A stretch of DNA of 21,246 nucleotides from Magnetominusculus dajiuhuensis (GTDB taxonomy: Bacteria > Nitrospirota > Thermodesulfovibrionia > Thermodesulfovibrionales > Magnetobacteriaceae), in assembly GCF_046044395.1 (NCBI RefSeq), contig NZ_JBJUSG010000056.1:1-21246 (forward strand). The letters are read 5' to 3'. Numbering within the stretch: the first letter of the stretch is position 1; every line of letters begins with the position of its first letter. The notes beneath the pieces were generated by a model. The model worked only from the letters and a program-made list of their open reading frames with translations. It was not told the origin of the DNA and did not search any database. The translations under genes were made by a program, and so were the position numbers. Below, one piece after another: positions 14,700-21,246 of the stretch.

Positions 14700-14737
14700 T
14701 GACCTGTTCCACAGGATGATTCATGGCCTGTTCCACA
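14690..14737 (+). repeat. Tandem 24-bp repeat abutting the REP-like unit
   Basis: Two head-to-tail 24-bp copies (14690-14713, 14714-14737) differ at one base. Each starts with GGATGATTCAT, the end of the REP form B unit. Each also carries CCTGTTCCACA, which forms the hairpin CCTGT-TCC-ACAGG with the following bases. The hairpins lie just beyond the stop codon of the PilZ kinase and may help end its transcript. Confidence 0.75.
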
Positions 14738-14752
14738 GGCGTTTAAGTGTTG

Positions 14753-16810
14753 TTAATATAAGGCATTGTTAATTGGGAGTTTTATCGTAAACGTGCTACC
14801 GGTGCCCTCAGTGCTTTCAACTTCTATGCCGCCGTTGTGTTTTTTAACTATTCCAAGGCTTGTTGATAATCCCAGGCCGGTTCCGGAGCCTACGGGTCTT
14901 GTCGTGAAAAACGGGTCAAATATCCTGTCACGAATTCCAGGGGGAATTCCATTGCCGTTGTCGCTTATCTCTATCAGTATGATTCCATTTTCTTCATGGG
15001 TCATTATCCTAATCTCTCCTTTTGCCTCAATTGCCTGGCACGAGTTTATCAGTATATTCATAAAGACCTGGTTTAACTGCGAGCTGTAACATCTGATTAA
15101 CGGTATCGTGCCATAATCTGTTACCACTGAAATTCTATCTCCGAATTCGTGGGTGAGCAGGTTTATGGTTACCGCAATGGATTCGTTGATGTCTGTATCC
15201 AATACCTCGGCCCTGTCCATTCTCGAATATGTCTTTAAATCCAACACTATTTTTTTTATCCTGTCCAGGCCGATCTTAGACCTCCCGATCATCTGCGGCG
15301 TTCTTCCCCTGATGTAGTCGTAGTTGCACCCTTTTTTTATCGCGTCAAGCTCAACTCTTATGCCCACGGGGATTTCAAACGCGCTGAAAGTCTCGATTAA
15401 CTTCACGAATGAGTTAACAAACTCCATCAGTTTATTCATATTTGTGATCAGAAACCCTAAGGGATTGTTTATCTCATGCGCAACCCCTGCAACGAGTTGT
15501 CCAAGGGATCTCATCTTTTCAGAGTGTACCAATTGCTCCTGGCTCTGCTTCAGGTCATCGTTGGCAGATTGCAGTTGTGCAACCAGTTCCTCAAGCCTTT
15601 TTCGGGACATGTTCCTGTCTATCATTCCTGATAAGGCGTTAGCTACTGAGATAAGATAATTCTCTGTCCCTTTATCCCTGCAAAAACCCTCCCTCACATG
15701 TATGTTGATTACACCAAGCGGTTTATCCCGCAGCTTAATAGGGACACAATAGTCTCCATGGGGAATCATTTTGGAATACCGTGACGTGTGGCGGGAGTCT
15801 AAAGAGTCGGTAAAGACTACTTCCCCTGTTGCAAGGGCCATACCGCAAAGACATCTCCCCCATGGCACAGAGGTACAAATCCTTATCTGATCGTCGCTCA
15901 GGCCCCGGCTTACCTTCATGGCAAGCGCCCCGGCAGACTCATCATAGATAAATAAACATCCTGACTGCGTGGAAAGACCCGGTAGCGACAAAATCAGGGA
16001 AAGTACCCTGTCCAACTGCTCCTCAAAACTGATATCCTCCATTGATATCTGCAATATCGAGTGCAACGTGTACAGAAAATAGTGGTCCTGCTCTATCCTT
16101 TCAATGGTGTGTATATAATCGTTTAACGACTGCTTTACGAACTCAGTTGAGTCTATAAACTGAATTCCATAACATTTGTCGAATTTCTCCTGTGCAATAT
16201 TTTTTATTATCCCATGAATTTGCAGATGTTCATTTGCATGGTGCATTGATATCAGGAGGAAAACCTCCGATCCTAACTGGAAATTGCTACAAAAACCAAT
16301 ACCTGTCTCACTGGAATACTCTTTTTTCAGAGTCAGTTTACATCCACCGAGGCTGATATTGGTTATAGTCCCATCAAGCGTGACGCCCTCATGGACAACA
16401 TTCGCCGGCAAGATACATTCGACCCTCTTGTGGCTGCGCATACTATACTCTTCCACGGTTTCAGGGTAATCTATGATGATAAAGTCTATGGGTTTTTCTA
16501 CAATATCCATTATCTTAGACCTGAAGCTGTAGATAACCCCGCTGGACAAAAAAGTGGCAAACACGGCGGCATCTTTGACTAAAGCACCCTTATCCTCAGT
16601 GGAGACTATCTTCAGCAGTATAAAGCTGCCGATATCTATATCCATTACCGACGTTTGTATTTTTATTGGCGAATCAACGAGGTGAACCTGCACCACCCGG
16701 CCTAATTTCAGGCGGGACATGTTGCCGTCGAAGAAATTCAGACTTTTGTCCTGTTCAATATTATTGACAAGCGCCCTGCCCCCTTTTGATGCGCCATCAG
16801 GTGTTACCAT
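14753..16810 (-). CDS. PilZ-GAF sensor histidine kinase
   Basis: Domains in order: a YcgR-N/PilZN-like beta domain (about residues 25-120, LKLGRVVQVHLVDSP); a PilZ domain with the c-di-GMP motif R-SHK-R (about 125-129) and NISLGG (about 151-156); a GAF domain (about 255-400); a coiled linker; HisKA with VAHEINNPLG (His about 445); and HATPase_c with NILINS (N box), DNGNGIP (G1), FDPFFTT and GTGLGLS. No membrane helix or receiver domain is present, so it is a soluble kinase. c-di-GMP binding through PilZ is predicted from intact residues. I prefer ATG 16810, with GAGAGG just upstream, over GTG 16831, which lies inside a 10-bp repeat array. It is divergent from a REC-PAS kinase, its likely partner system. 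Confidence 0.88.
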   Translation of the reverse strand: MVTPDGASKGGRALVNNIEQDKSLNFFDGNMSRLKLGRVVQVHLVDSPIKIQTSVMDIDIGSFILLKIVSTEDKGALVKDAAVFATFLSSGVIYSFRSKIMDIVEKPIDFIIIDYPETVEEYSMRSHKRVECILPANVVHEGVTLDGTITNISLGGCKLTLKKEYSSETGIGFCSNFQLGSEVFLLISMHHANEHLQIHGIIKNIAQEKFDKCYGIQFIDSTEFVKQSLNDYIHTIERIEQDHYFLYTLHSILQISMEDISFEEQLDRVLSLILSLPGLSTQSGCLFIYDESAGALAMKVSRGLSDDQIRICTSVPWGRCLCGMALATGEVVFTDSLDSRHTSRYSKMIPHGDYCVPIKLRDKPLGVINIHVREGFCRDKGTENYLISVANALSGMIDRNMSRKRLEELVAQLQSANDDLKQSQEQLVHSEKMRSLGQLVAGVAHEINNPLGFLITNMNKLMEFVNSFVKLIETFSAFEIPVGIRVELDAIKKGCNYDYIRGRTPQMIGRSKIGLDRIKKIVLDLKTYSRMDRAEVLDTDINESIAVTINLLTHEFGDRISVVTDYGTIPLIRCYSSQLNQVFMNILINSCQAIEAKGEIRIMTHEENGIILIEISDNGNGIPPGIRDRIFDPFFTTRPVGSGTGLGLSTSLGIVKKHNGGIEVESTEGTGSTFTIKLPINNALY

Positions 16811-16826
16811 AGCCCTCTCATTATTG

Positions 16827-16866
16827 TTCACTAAGGTTCACTAAGGTTCACTAAGGTTCACTAAGG
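16827..16866. repeat. Four perfect 10-bp direct repeats upstream of the PilZ kinase
   Basis: TTCACTAAGG occurs four times without change (16827-16866). A decayed fifth copy, TTTCACTAAG, begins at 16874. The period is about one helical turn. The array overlaps the leader, and possibly the start, of the kinase gene. Confidence 0.9.
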
Positions 16867-17096
16867 TAAGATGTTTCACTAAGCGACCTCTGCCGATACA
16901 ATAACACAAAAATGGGTTGGAAGTCTATTGATTTGTGAGGCGATACGCCCCCGCCACTTTTTTTTGACGCATACACGGGACATTTCTGCTTTGCTGTGAC
17001 ACGGGACATCATAAACAGTGGATATATCGCTTCGAAATACTGTACAATGTATGATGTGGCTGGTGAGTTTGTGATCAGGCGCGTGTGCAACGGCAT
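16867..17096. promoter_or_regulatory. Divergent control region of the two kinases
   Basis: No gene is supported here. Direct repeat ACACGGGACAT occurs at 16973-16983 and 16999-17009, 26 bp apart, a typical layout for an activator or response-regulator site. Downstream, TACAAT (17043-17048) is a -10 candidate for the plus-strand kinase without a clear -35, consistent with activation. A run of eight T follows GCC-rich sequence at about 16958-16965. Confidence 0.5.
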
Positions 17097-17120
17097 AAGA
17101 GATGCCAAAAGAGATGCCAA
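17097..17120 (+). repeat. 12-bp tandem duplication containing the start codon
   Basis: AAGAGATGCCAA is present twice head to tail (17097-17108, 17109-17120). Each copy has its own weak ribosome site and an in-frame ATG (17102, 17114), so the protein can start at either with a 4-residue difference (MPKEMPNK). Confidence 0.85.
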
Positions 17121-18532
17121 ATAAGATACTCATAATAGATGATGATGTGGAAATCTGCAAAACCCTTCCGGGTATTTTTCAGGAGCAGGGGTTTTTCGGG
17201 ACAGCCACAGCGGGCAGTGCCAAAGATGGGCTGGCCCTTATGAGGCAGGGCCGCTATGACGTCGTTGTGATTGACATAGTACTTCCCGATATGAGCGGCA
17301 CGTCATTATTGAAAGAACTCCGAAGGATTAATCCATGCGTCGTCTGTATCATAATTACCGGACATGCTGACTTTAACAATGTCTATGAGGCAATTAAGGC
17401 TGGCGCTGATGGTTTTTTCACTAAACCGTTTCCTGTTGAGGAGGTTCTGCAGAGGATAAACGACTCTCTCCAGCAGAAATGTCTCCAGAAGCAGCTCATA
17501 GAATCGGAAGACAGGTATCGAAACCTTGTTCAGAAGTCATCTGAGGGCATATGTAATCTTGACATGGATGGGAAAATCGTGTTTATTAATCCCGCGTGCC
17601 TGAGTATGTTGGAGAAAGATGAGCAGGAGCTTTCAGGAGTGAAATACGTTGATGTAGTAAATCCAAAGGACCTTGCGCAGGTGGAGGATGCCGTTGAATG
17701 TGCAAAAAAGGGCATTAACGTATCTCTTCAATATGAGATATCCACTTTTTCCACAAACAAGTGGGTCGAAAGCACCATCACCCCCATCAGCAATGACACG
17801 GGCGCGGCAGTGTCGAGCATTCTCATAATATCAAGAGACATCACAGGGCGAATCAACCTGGAGGCACAGCTACAGGCCACGATAAACGAAAAGGAAACCC
17901 TTTTACGCGAAATCCACCACAGGGTAAAAAACAACATGCAGGTGATAATCAGCCTGCTTAAGCTGCAGTCGGCTTACCTGAAAGACAGTTGCAATAGGGA
18001 GATGTTTAAAGACTGCGAAAATCGCATCAAGGCCATGGCAATCGTCCACGAACGCCTCTACAGGACAAGCGACATGACAACCATTAATTTTAAATACTAC
18101 GTAAAGCAGGTTGCAAACGAGATGATGTCCTCATATCTATGCGGCAACCGGAGCATTACTTTAAAAATAACCGGCGAAGACTTTATCCTGGGTATAGACA
18201 CGGCGGTACCTTGTGGCCTAATCATAAACGAGCTGCTGTCAAACGCGATAAAACACGCCTTTACCAACATGTCGGCTGGCGTTATTAAAATAATCTTCAA
18301 GTCAATCCGCACTGGTGAGTACGAGGTTACGGTAAAAGACAACGGAGTTGGCATGACCGGGGACCTTGACCTTGGGGCGTCAAATACACTCGGCCTGACG
18401 CTGGTACATATGCTGGTTGAGACCCAATTGAAAGGAAAATTCTACTACAAAGTAGACAGCGGCACGGAGTTTCATTTTACATTCACAGAAATAAGACACA
18501 AAAGGCTAGACCATGAACATAAACTATCCTGA
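17102..18532 (+). CDS. REC-PAS-HisKA_2 sensor kinase / response regulator hybrid
   Basis: The 476-aa soluble protein begins with a receiver domain: acidic pocket IIDDD (11-15), phospho-acceptor Asp58 in VVIDIVLPDMSG, Thr86 and Lys108. A PAS domain follows (about 135-250, RNLVQKSSEGICNLDMDG, ending SRDITGR). The HisKA_2 kinase core has REIHHRVKNNMQ (His272/His273) and an HATPase with ELLSNAIKHAF and DNGVGM. N-terminal REC fused to a kinase suggests it is an intermediate in a phosphorelay; the divergent PilZ kinase is a candidate donor. Its start is duplicated (17102 or 17114). The stop is followed at once by the msbA ATG (TGAATG), so the two genes are one transcript and probably translationally coupled. 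Confidence 0.9.
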   Translation: MPKEMPNKILIIDDDVEICKTLPGIFQEQGFFGTATAGSAKDGLALMRQGRYDVVVIDIVLPDMSGTSLLKELRRINPCVVCIIITGHADFNNVYEAIKAGADGFFTKPFPVEEVLQRINDSLQQKCLQKQLIESEDRYRNLVQKSSEGICNLDMDGKIVFINPACLSMLEKDEQELSGVKYVDVVNPKDLAQVEDAVECAKKGINVSLQYEISTFSTNKWVESTITPISNDTGAAVSSILIISRDITGRINLEAQLQATINEKETLLREIHHRVKNNMQVIISLLKLQSAYLKDSCNREMFKDCENRIKAMAIVHERLYRTSDMTTINFKYYVKQVANEMMSSYLCGNRSITLKITGEDFILGIDTAVPCGLIINELLSNAIKHAFTNMSAGVIKIIFKSIRTGEYEVTVKDNGVGMTGDLDLGASNTLGLTLVHMLVETQLKGKFYYKVDSGTEFHFTFTEIRHKRLDHEHKLS

Positions 18533-20269
18533 ATGAATACGGCACAAAAAATCATAGCGACCACGAGGCCATACTGGGGGCAGTCGTTTACCGCTCTGGC
18601 CTTTGGGCTGATGGGGTCGGCCGTTATGGGGGCAATCGCGTGGCTTGTAAAACCTGCCCTTGACCTCGTTTTTGTGGATAAGAAGATGCAGTACATGATA
18701 TGGATACCCATAGGGGTCGTCGTGTTGTTTACTGTGAAGGGGTTGTTGCACTTTGGCCAGCAGTATCTGATGAAACAGGCCGGCCTTTCGCTTATCAGGG
18801 ATACGCAAAACAAGCTGCACAATCATATTCTGCACATGCCGGCGGGATATTTCGACAAAGAGGCGTCGGGGATTTTAATGTCGAGGGTTATAAACGACGT
18901 AAAGATGATTAGCGCGCTGTTTGACGAGGTACTCAGGGCGTGTATAATTGAGATTCCAAAGATAGTGATTCTTATGGGGATAGCCTTCTACAGGAAGTGG
19001 GACATGACTGCCGCGTGTCTTTTGATTGTCCCCGTGTTTGCCTATAGCGCCAGGAAACTTGGTAAAAAGGTAAAGCAGCGAAGCCACGAGGCGCAAAAAA
19101 ACGTTTCCTACCTGACCCACAGACTTGGCGAATCCATCACCGGAATCAAGGTAATAAAGGTATTCAACCGCGAGGGACTGAGAAACGAGAAGTTCACCGG
19201 GGAAAATAAGAACGTTTACAGGGAAAACGTAAGGGCTATAAGATTTAAGGAGATAAATAAACTGGTAATAGACTGCCTGACGGGGCTTGCCATAGGTTTT
19301 GTGCTGATATACGGGGGAAGGCAGGTTGTCACGGGTATTGTTACACCGGGGGATTTTGCCTCAATACTGACGGCTATATATCTGGTGTTTAGTCCGATTA
19401 AGCAGGTGGGAGAGTCCTATACGACCCTTCAGGGGGTTTTGGCCGCGATGGAGCGAATTGAGCACGTGCTGAATACAAAAATAGAGGAAACTGGTTCGAT
19501 TAAGATAAAGGAATTCAAGGACGGGATAAGTTTTGAAAATGTCTGGTTTGAGTTTGCCAAAGACACGCAGATGGTGTTACAGGACATAAGTCTGCACGTA
19601 CGGGCGGGGGAGGTCATTGCGATAGTTGGCCCAAGCGGGGCGGGCAAGACGACGATAGCGCATCTGCTGCCGCGTTTTTACACACCGACAAAGGGGCGCA
19701 TAGCCATTGACGGCGTGGACATACGGGAAATGGACATACACTGCCTGCGCGCCCTGATAGGGATAGTAAGCCAGGACATCATCTTGTTTAATGACTCGGT
19801 AAGGGAGAACATCGCCTTTGGCAATCTCGACGCCTCAGTAGGGGGAATAAAGAGGGCTGCCGATATGGCCTTTGCAAGTGAGTTCATAGAGAAGATGCCC
19901 CAGGGGTATGACACTATTTTGGGTGAACGCGGCATGACGCTCTCCGGTGGGCAGAGGCAGCGCATAGCCATAGCGAGGGCAATACTGAAAAATCCGCCCA
20001 TAATGATACTGGATGAGGCCACATCGTCGCTGGATTCGGTATCTGAGGCACTGGTACAAAAGGCCCTTGAGGGCCTGATGAAAGACCGCACGACAATAGT
20101 AATTGCCCACAGGCTTTCAACGATAAAAAACGCGGACAGAATTGTAGTCCTCAAAGACGGCAGAATTACAGACGTCGGTACTCACGAGGAGCTGCTCACA
20201 AAAAACGAGACTTATCGCAGCCTGTATCACACGTTTGCCATGACAGAAGACGAAGATAAACAAAGATAG
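18533..20269 (+). CDS. msbA: MsbA-type lipid A/lipid ABC exporter
   Basis: The 578-aa half-transporter has a six-helix ABC membrane domain (about 1-310) and an ATPase domain: Walker A GPSGAGKTT (366-374), Q-loop VSQDIILF, signature LSGGQRQR (470-477), Walker B IMILDEATSSLD (Asp494/Glu495) and IAHRLST (His526). The sequence style throughout is that of MsbA, which flips core-lipid A across the inner membrane as a homodimer. The linkage to lipid A is a family inference; closely related exporters carry other lipids or drugs. It has no gap and no strong ribosome site of its own after the kinase gene, which suggests coupled translation. A double hairpin follows the stop. Confidence 0.87.
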   Translation: MNTAQKIIATTRPYWGQSFTALAFGLMGSAVMGAIAWLVKPALDLVFVDKKMQYMIWIPIGVVVLFTVKGLLHFGQQYLMKQAGLSLIRDTQNKLHNHILHMPAGYFDKEASGILMSRVINDVKMISALFDEVLRACIIEIPKIVILMGIAFYRKWDMTAACLLIVPVFAYSARKLGKKVKQRSHEAQKNVSYLTHRLGESITGIKVIKVFNREGLRNEKFTGENKNVYRENVRAIRFKEINKLVIDCLTGLAIGFVLIYGGRQVVTGIVTPGDFASILTAIYLVFSPIKQVGESYTTLQGVLAAMERIEHVLNTKIEETGSIKIKEFKDGISFENVWFEFAKDTQMVLQDISLHVRAGEVIAIVGPSGAGKTTIAHLLPRFYTPTKGRIAIDGVDIREMDIHCLRALIGIVSQDIILFNDSVRENIAFGNLDASVGGIKRAADMAFASEFIEKMPQGYDTILGERGMTLSGGQRQRIAIARAILKNPPIMILDEATSSLDSVSEALVQKALEGLMKDRTTIVIAHRLSTIKNADRIVVLKDGRITDVGTHEELLTKNETYRSLYHTFAMTEDEDKQR

Positions 20270-20285
20270 CCTTTAATTACGAGGT

Positions 20286-20336
20286 CAAGGAGGGTTACCC
20301 TCCTTGCGGGAGTTTGAGGGCAGCGCCCTCATTATT
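20286..20336. terminator. Double hairpin terminator after msbA
   Basis: Hairpin 1 has arms CAAGGAGGG (20286-20294) and CCCTCCTTG (20298-20306) around TTA. Hairpin 2 has arms GAGGGC (20316-20321) and GCCCTC (20325-20330), followed by ATTATTTT, a reasonable U-rich tail. It ends the msbA transcript and may also act against transcription from the convergent toxin gene. Confidence 0.7.
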
Positions 20337-20393
20337 TTAAGAGATTTGTTTCGTTGAAACTCCACAATTGAACCAACGGCCAGTTGACGGGTA

Positions 20394-20687
20394 CTACGGG
20401 TGCGGCGTTATGGCCAAAATGGTAATTTGTTCTTTCCCGGGGCCATAGTGCCAAAAAATACGATATGCTGCGGGTGTGGATTGCTCTGCATATGCAACAA
20501 AGACCTTCTCTCCATTAGGGCCTTTGAGTGTTGTAAACTCGTGAGTATTTAACCCTGGGTGTTTTGGATTTTGAGCAAGGAGACGAATAGCCTTTTTAAC
20601 AGCGTTGCGTCTTTTTGCTAAACCTTTGTCGAACTTAAGCTTGGCTAGCTGGTTTTTGGCATTGTTAGTAAAAAAGACTTCTAACAA
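20394..20687 (-). CDS. RelE/ParE-like toxin of a type II toxin-antitoxin pair
   Basis: This 97-aa basic protein has a helical N-terminal half (KNQLAKLKFDKGLAKRRNAVKKAIRLL) and a beta C-terminal half, HEFTTLKGPNGEKVFVAYAEQ then AYRIFWHYGPGKEQITILAITPHP. I recall this ending from a group of small RelE/ParE-superfamily proteins annotated as toxins or hypothetical. The expected activity is mRNA cleavage or ribosome interference, but the subgroup is not characterised to my knowledge. The start is TTG 20687, with AGGAAGG just upstream, overlapping the antitoxin stop region (8 bp between genes). The antitoxin comes first, the usual order. The gene converges on msbA with the double hairpin between them. 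Confidence 0.75.
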   Translation of the reverse strand: MLEVFFTNNAKNQLAKLKFDKGLAKRRNAVKKAIRLLAQNPKHPGLNTHEFTTLKGPNGEKVFVAYAEQSTPAAYRIFWHYGPGKEQITILAITPHP

Positions 20688-20695
20688 TGGCCTTC

Positions 20696-20851
20696 CTACA
20701 ATTCATCAAGGTTTAGCTTTTGAATTCTACCGGCTTTGGAGTCTTCCAACCCTGCCACGACGCTTTCAAGGGCTTCGGGATTGTCATATAGCCATTGTTC
20801 CGAGGGTGGAATGTCCACTTGGTCTTTAAGCAATGTGTTTGACGTTTCCAT
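20696..20851 (-). CDS. Short antitoxin partner (51 aa)
   Basis: The protein ends with EQWLYDNPEALESVVAGLEDSKAGRIQKL, the toxin-binding tail common to many RelE/ParE-type antitoxins (W-L-x-x-N-x-EAL..V..GL...K.G). With the ATG at 20851 it is only 51 residues and has no room for a DNA-binding domain. An upstream in-frame TTG at 20959 would add 36 residues, but it lies in a REP-like repeat and upstream of the promoter, so I reject it. The TTGACA/TACTAT promoter ends 5 nt before the ATG, so the mRNA appears leaderless. The antitoxin call rests on its tail and its tight pairing with the toxin gene. Confidence 0.7.
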   Translation of the reverse strand: METSNTLLKDQVDIPPSEQWLYDNPEALESVVAGLEDSKAGRIQKLNLDEL

Positions 20852-20856
20852 ACATA

Positions 20857-20886
20857 ATAGTAAGCCTTTTAGAATATCCGTGTCAA
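20857..20886 (-). promoter_or_regulatory. Promoter of the RelE-like toxin-antitoxin pair
   Basis: On the minus strand a perfect TTGACA (20886-20881) is followed after 18 bp by TACTAT (20862-20857). The -10 box ends 5 nt before the antitoxin ATG, the same spacing seen at brnT. No obvious palindrome overlaps it, which fits an antitoxin without a DNA-binding domain. Confidence 0.65.
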
Positions 20887-20900
20887 GAGGTCCATCCAGC

Positions 20901-20929
20901 CCCAAGCTCCGATATAGGAATGTACACCT
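20901..20929 (-). repeat. 29-bp dispersed repeat, copy 2
   Basis: On the minus strand this matches 25-53 at 26 of 29 positions, including the block CTATATCGGAGCTTGGG. It lies 15 bp upstream of the toxin-antitoxin -35 box. Beside it, TCCCC/GGGGA arms (20932-20948) form a small hairpin that runs into the REP-like copy. Confidence 0.6.
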
Positions 20930-20943
20930 TTTCCCCAGAAATC

Positions 20944-20974
20944 GGGGATCCTTCGACAAGCTCAGGATGATTCA
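20944..20974 (-). repeat. REP-like palindromic element, form B, copy 2
   Basis: This differs at one position from 14669-14699. Here form B comes first and form A second, the reverse of the order at the 14610 locus. Confidence 0.8.
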
Positions 20975-21044
20975 ATTGTTGAAGAGATATTCCTATGTTG
21001 GCGGGATATTCTTACTTCTATGACTTCATTTTAGTATTAGCTTA

Positions 21045-21081
21045 TCGAATCATCCTGAGCCTGTCGAAGGATGCTCCTTTT
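21045..21081 (+). repeat. REP-like palindromic element, form A, copy 2
   Basis: All 37 bp are identical to 14610-14646. The two units of this locus are separated by 70 bp of unique AT-rich DNA. Confidence 0.82.
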
Positions 21082-21246
21082 ATTTTACCTTTCAGGTGTT
21101 ATGGCATATCGTCCTAAACCCTTAAATTATGAGGGGTTTCTCCTCTTTTCACTTCTCTATATCGGATTTAGGGTCCACCCAGGGAGAAATGTTACTATGT
21201 AAGCGTCTAAATAACTACACCCGTTGATTTCCCTGCGAGGGCATCC
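21082..21246. other. Non-coding end of window
   Basis: No gene is supported. It contains CTATATCGGATTTAGGG (from about 21157), a shortened relative of the 29-bp repeat, and GAGG/CCTC and CCTAAA/TTTAGG inverted pairs that could form a weak hairpin. The neighbouring gene lies outside the window. Confidence 0.4.

Noticed and set aside
16827..16866. CRISPR array
   Set aside because: The four 10-bp repeats are contiguous with no spacers, and no cas genes are present.
19678..20154. 158-aa minus-strand frame inside msbA
   Set aside because: Antisense shadow of the conserved ABC ATPase domain.
20852..20959. N-terminal extension of the short antitoxin from a TTG at 20959
   Set aside because: It would start inside a REP-like repeat and upstream of the apparent promoter, and its residues do not resemble an antitoxin domain.

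Overview
This window looks like a chromosomal stretch of a Gram-negative bacterium. It encodes an MsbA-type lipid flippase, a PBP1C-type murein synthase with a BiPBP C-terminal domain, and PilZ/GAF/histidine-kinase signalling proteins. The mix of genes suggests a Nitrospirota or deltaproteobacterial-type lineage. That placement is my impression from gene content and protein style; no phylogenetic marker here settles it.

Layout. Positions 1-1260 hold a BrnT/BrnA toxin-antitoxin operon behind an AT-rich leader, and a small unknown gene on the opposite strand. Positions 1379-4859 carry pbpC and a YihY-family membrane protein fused to a cyclic-nucleotide-binding domain. A tRNA-Asp(GTC) sits at 4966-5042. 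Positions 5043-8854 form an accessory-looking stretch of singly spaced genes, each with its own promoter-like signals: a creatininase-family amidohydrolase, a 61-aa basic protein, an NAD(P)H/FMN oxidoreductase with a Cys cluster, a large coiled-coil protein and an unrecognised 125-aa protein. The last two are separated by a foldable RNA-like element. Positions 8861-13921 are a tight minus-strand operon rarA-rny-ymdB-osmC-pgpA-thpR, with overlapping or nearly touching genes. Upstream of rarA on the same strand is a previously unmarked segment that I call a 6S RNA (about 14288-14469), based on its apical hairpin, its 3' bubble hairpin and its closing stem.

Positions 14610-14740 hold REP-like palindromes and a tandem repeat. 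A PilZ-GAF-histidine kinase (minus) and a REC-PAS-HisKA_2 kinase (plus) are then divergently transcribed from a repeat-rich 290-bp spacer. The second kinase abuts msbA with no gap. After a double-hairpin terminator, a minus-strand RelE/ParE-like toxin with a very short antitoxin closes the gene content. REP-like copies identical or nearly identical to those near 14610 follow it.

How the parts may work together. The rarA operon joins replication-fork maintenance, RNA turnover (RNase Y, YmdB, ThpR) and membrane lipid synthesis. 6S RNA upstream would link it to growth-phase control of RNA polymerase. The two kinases, one probably sensing c-di-GMP through PilZ, look like a linked signalling pair next to an envelope lipid exporter. 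Both toxin-antitoxin modules have a sigma70-like promoter whose -10 box ends exactly 5 nt before the first ATG, which predicts leaderless mRNAs. No complete mobile element, phage gene or CRISPR array was seen.
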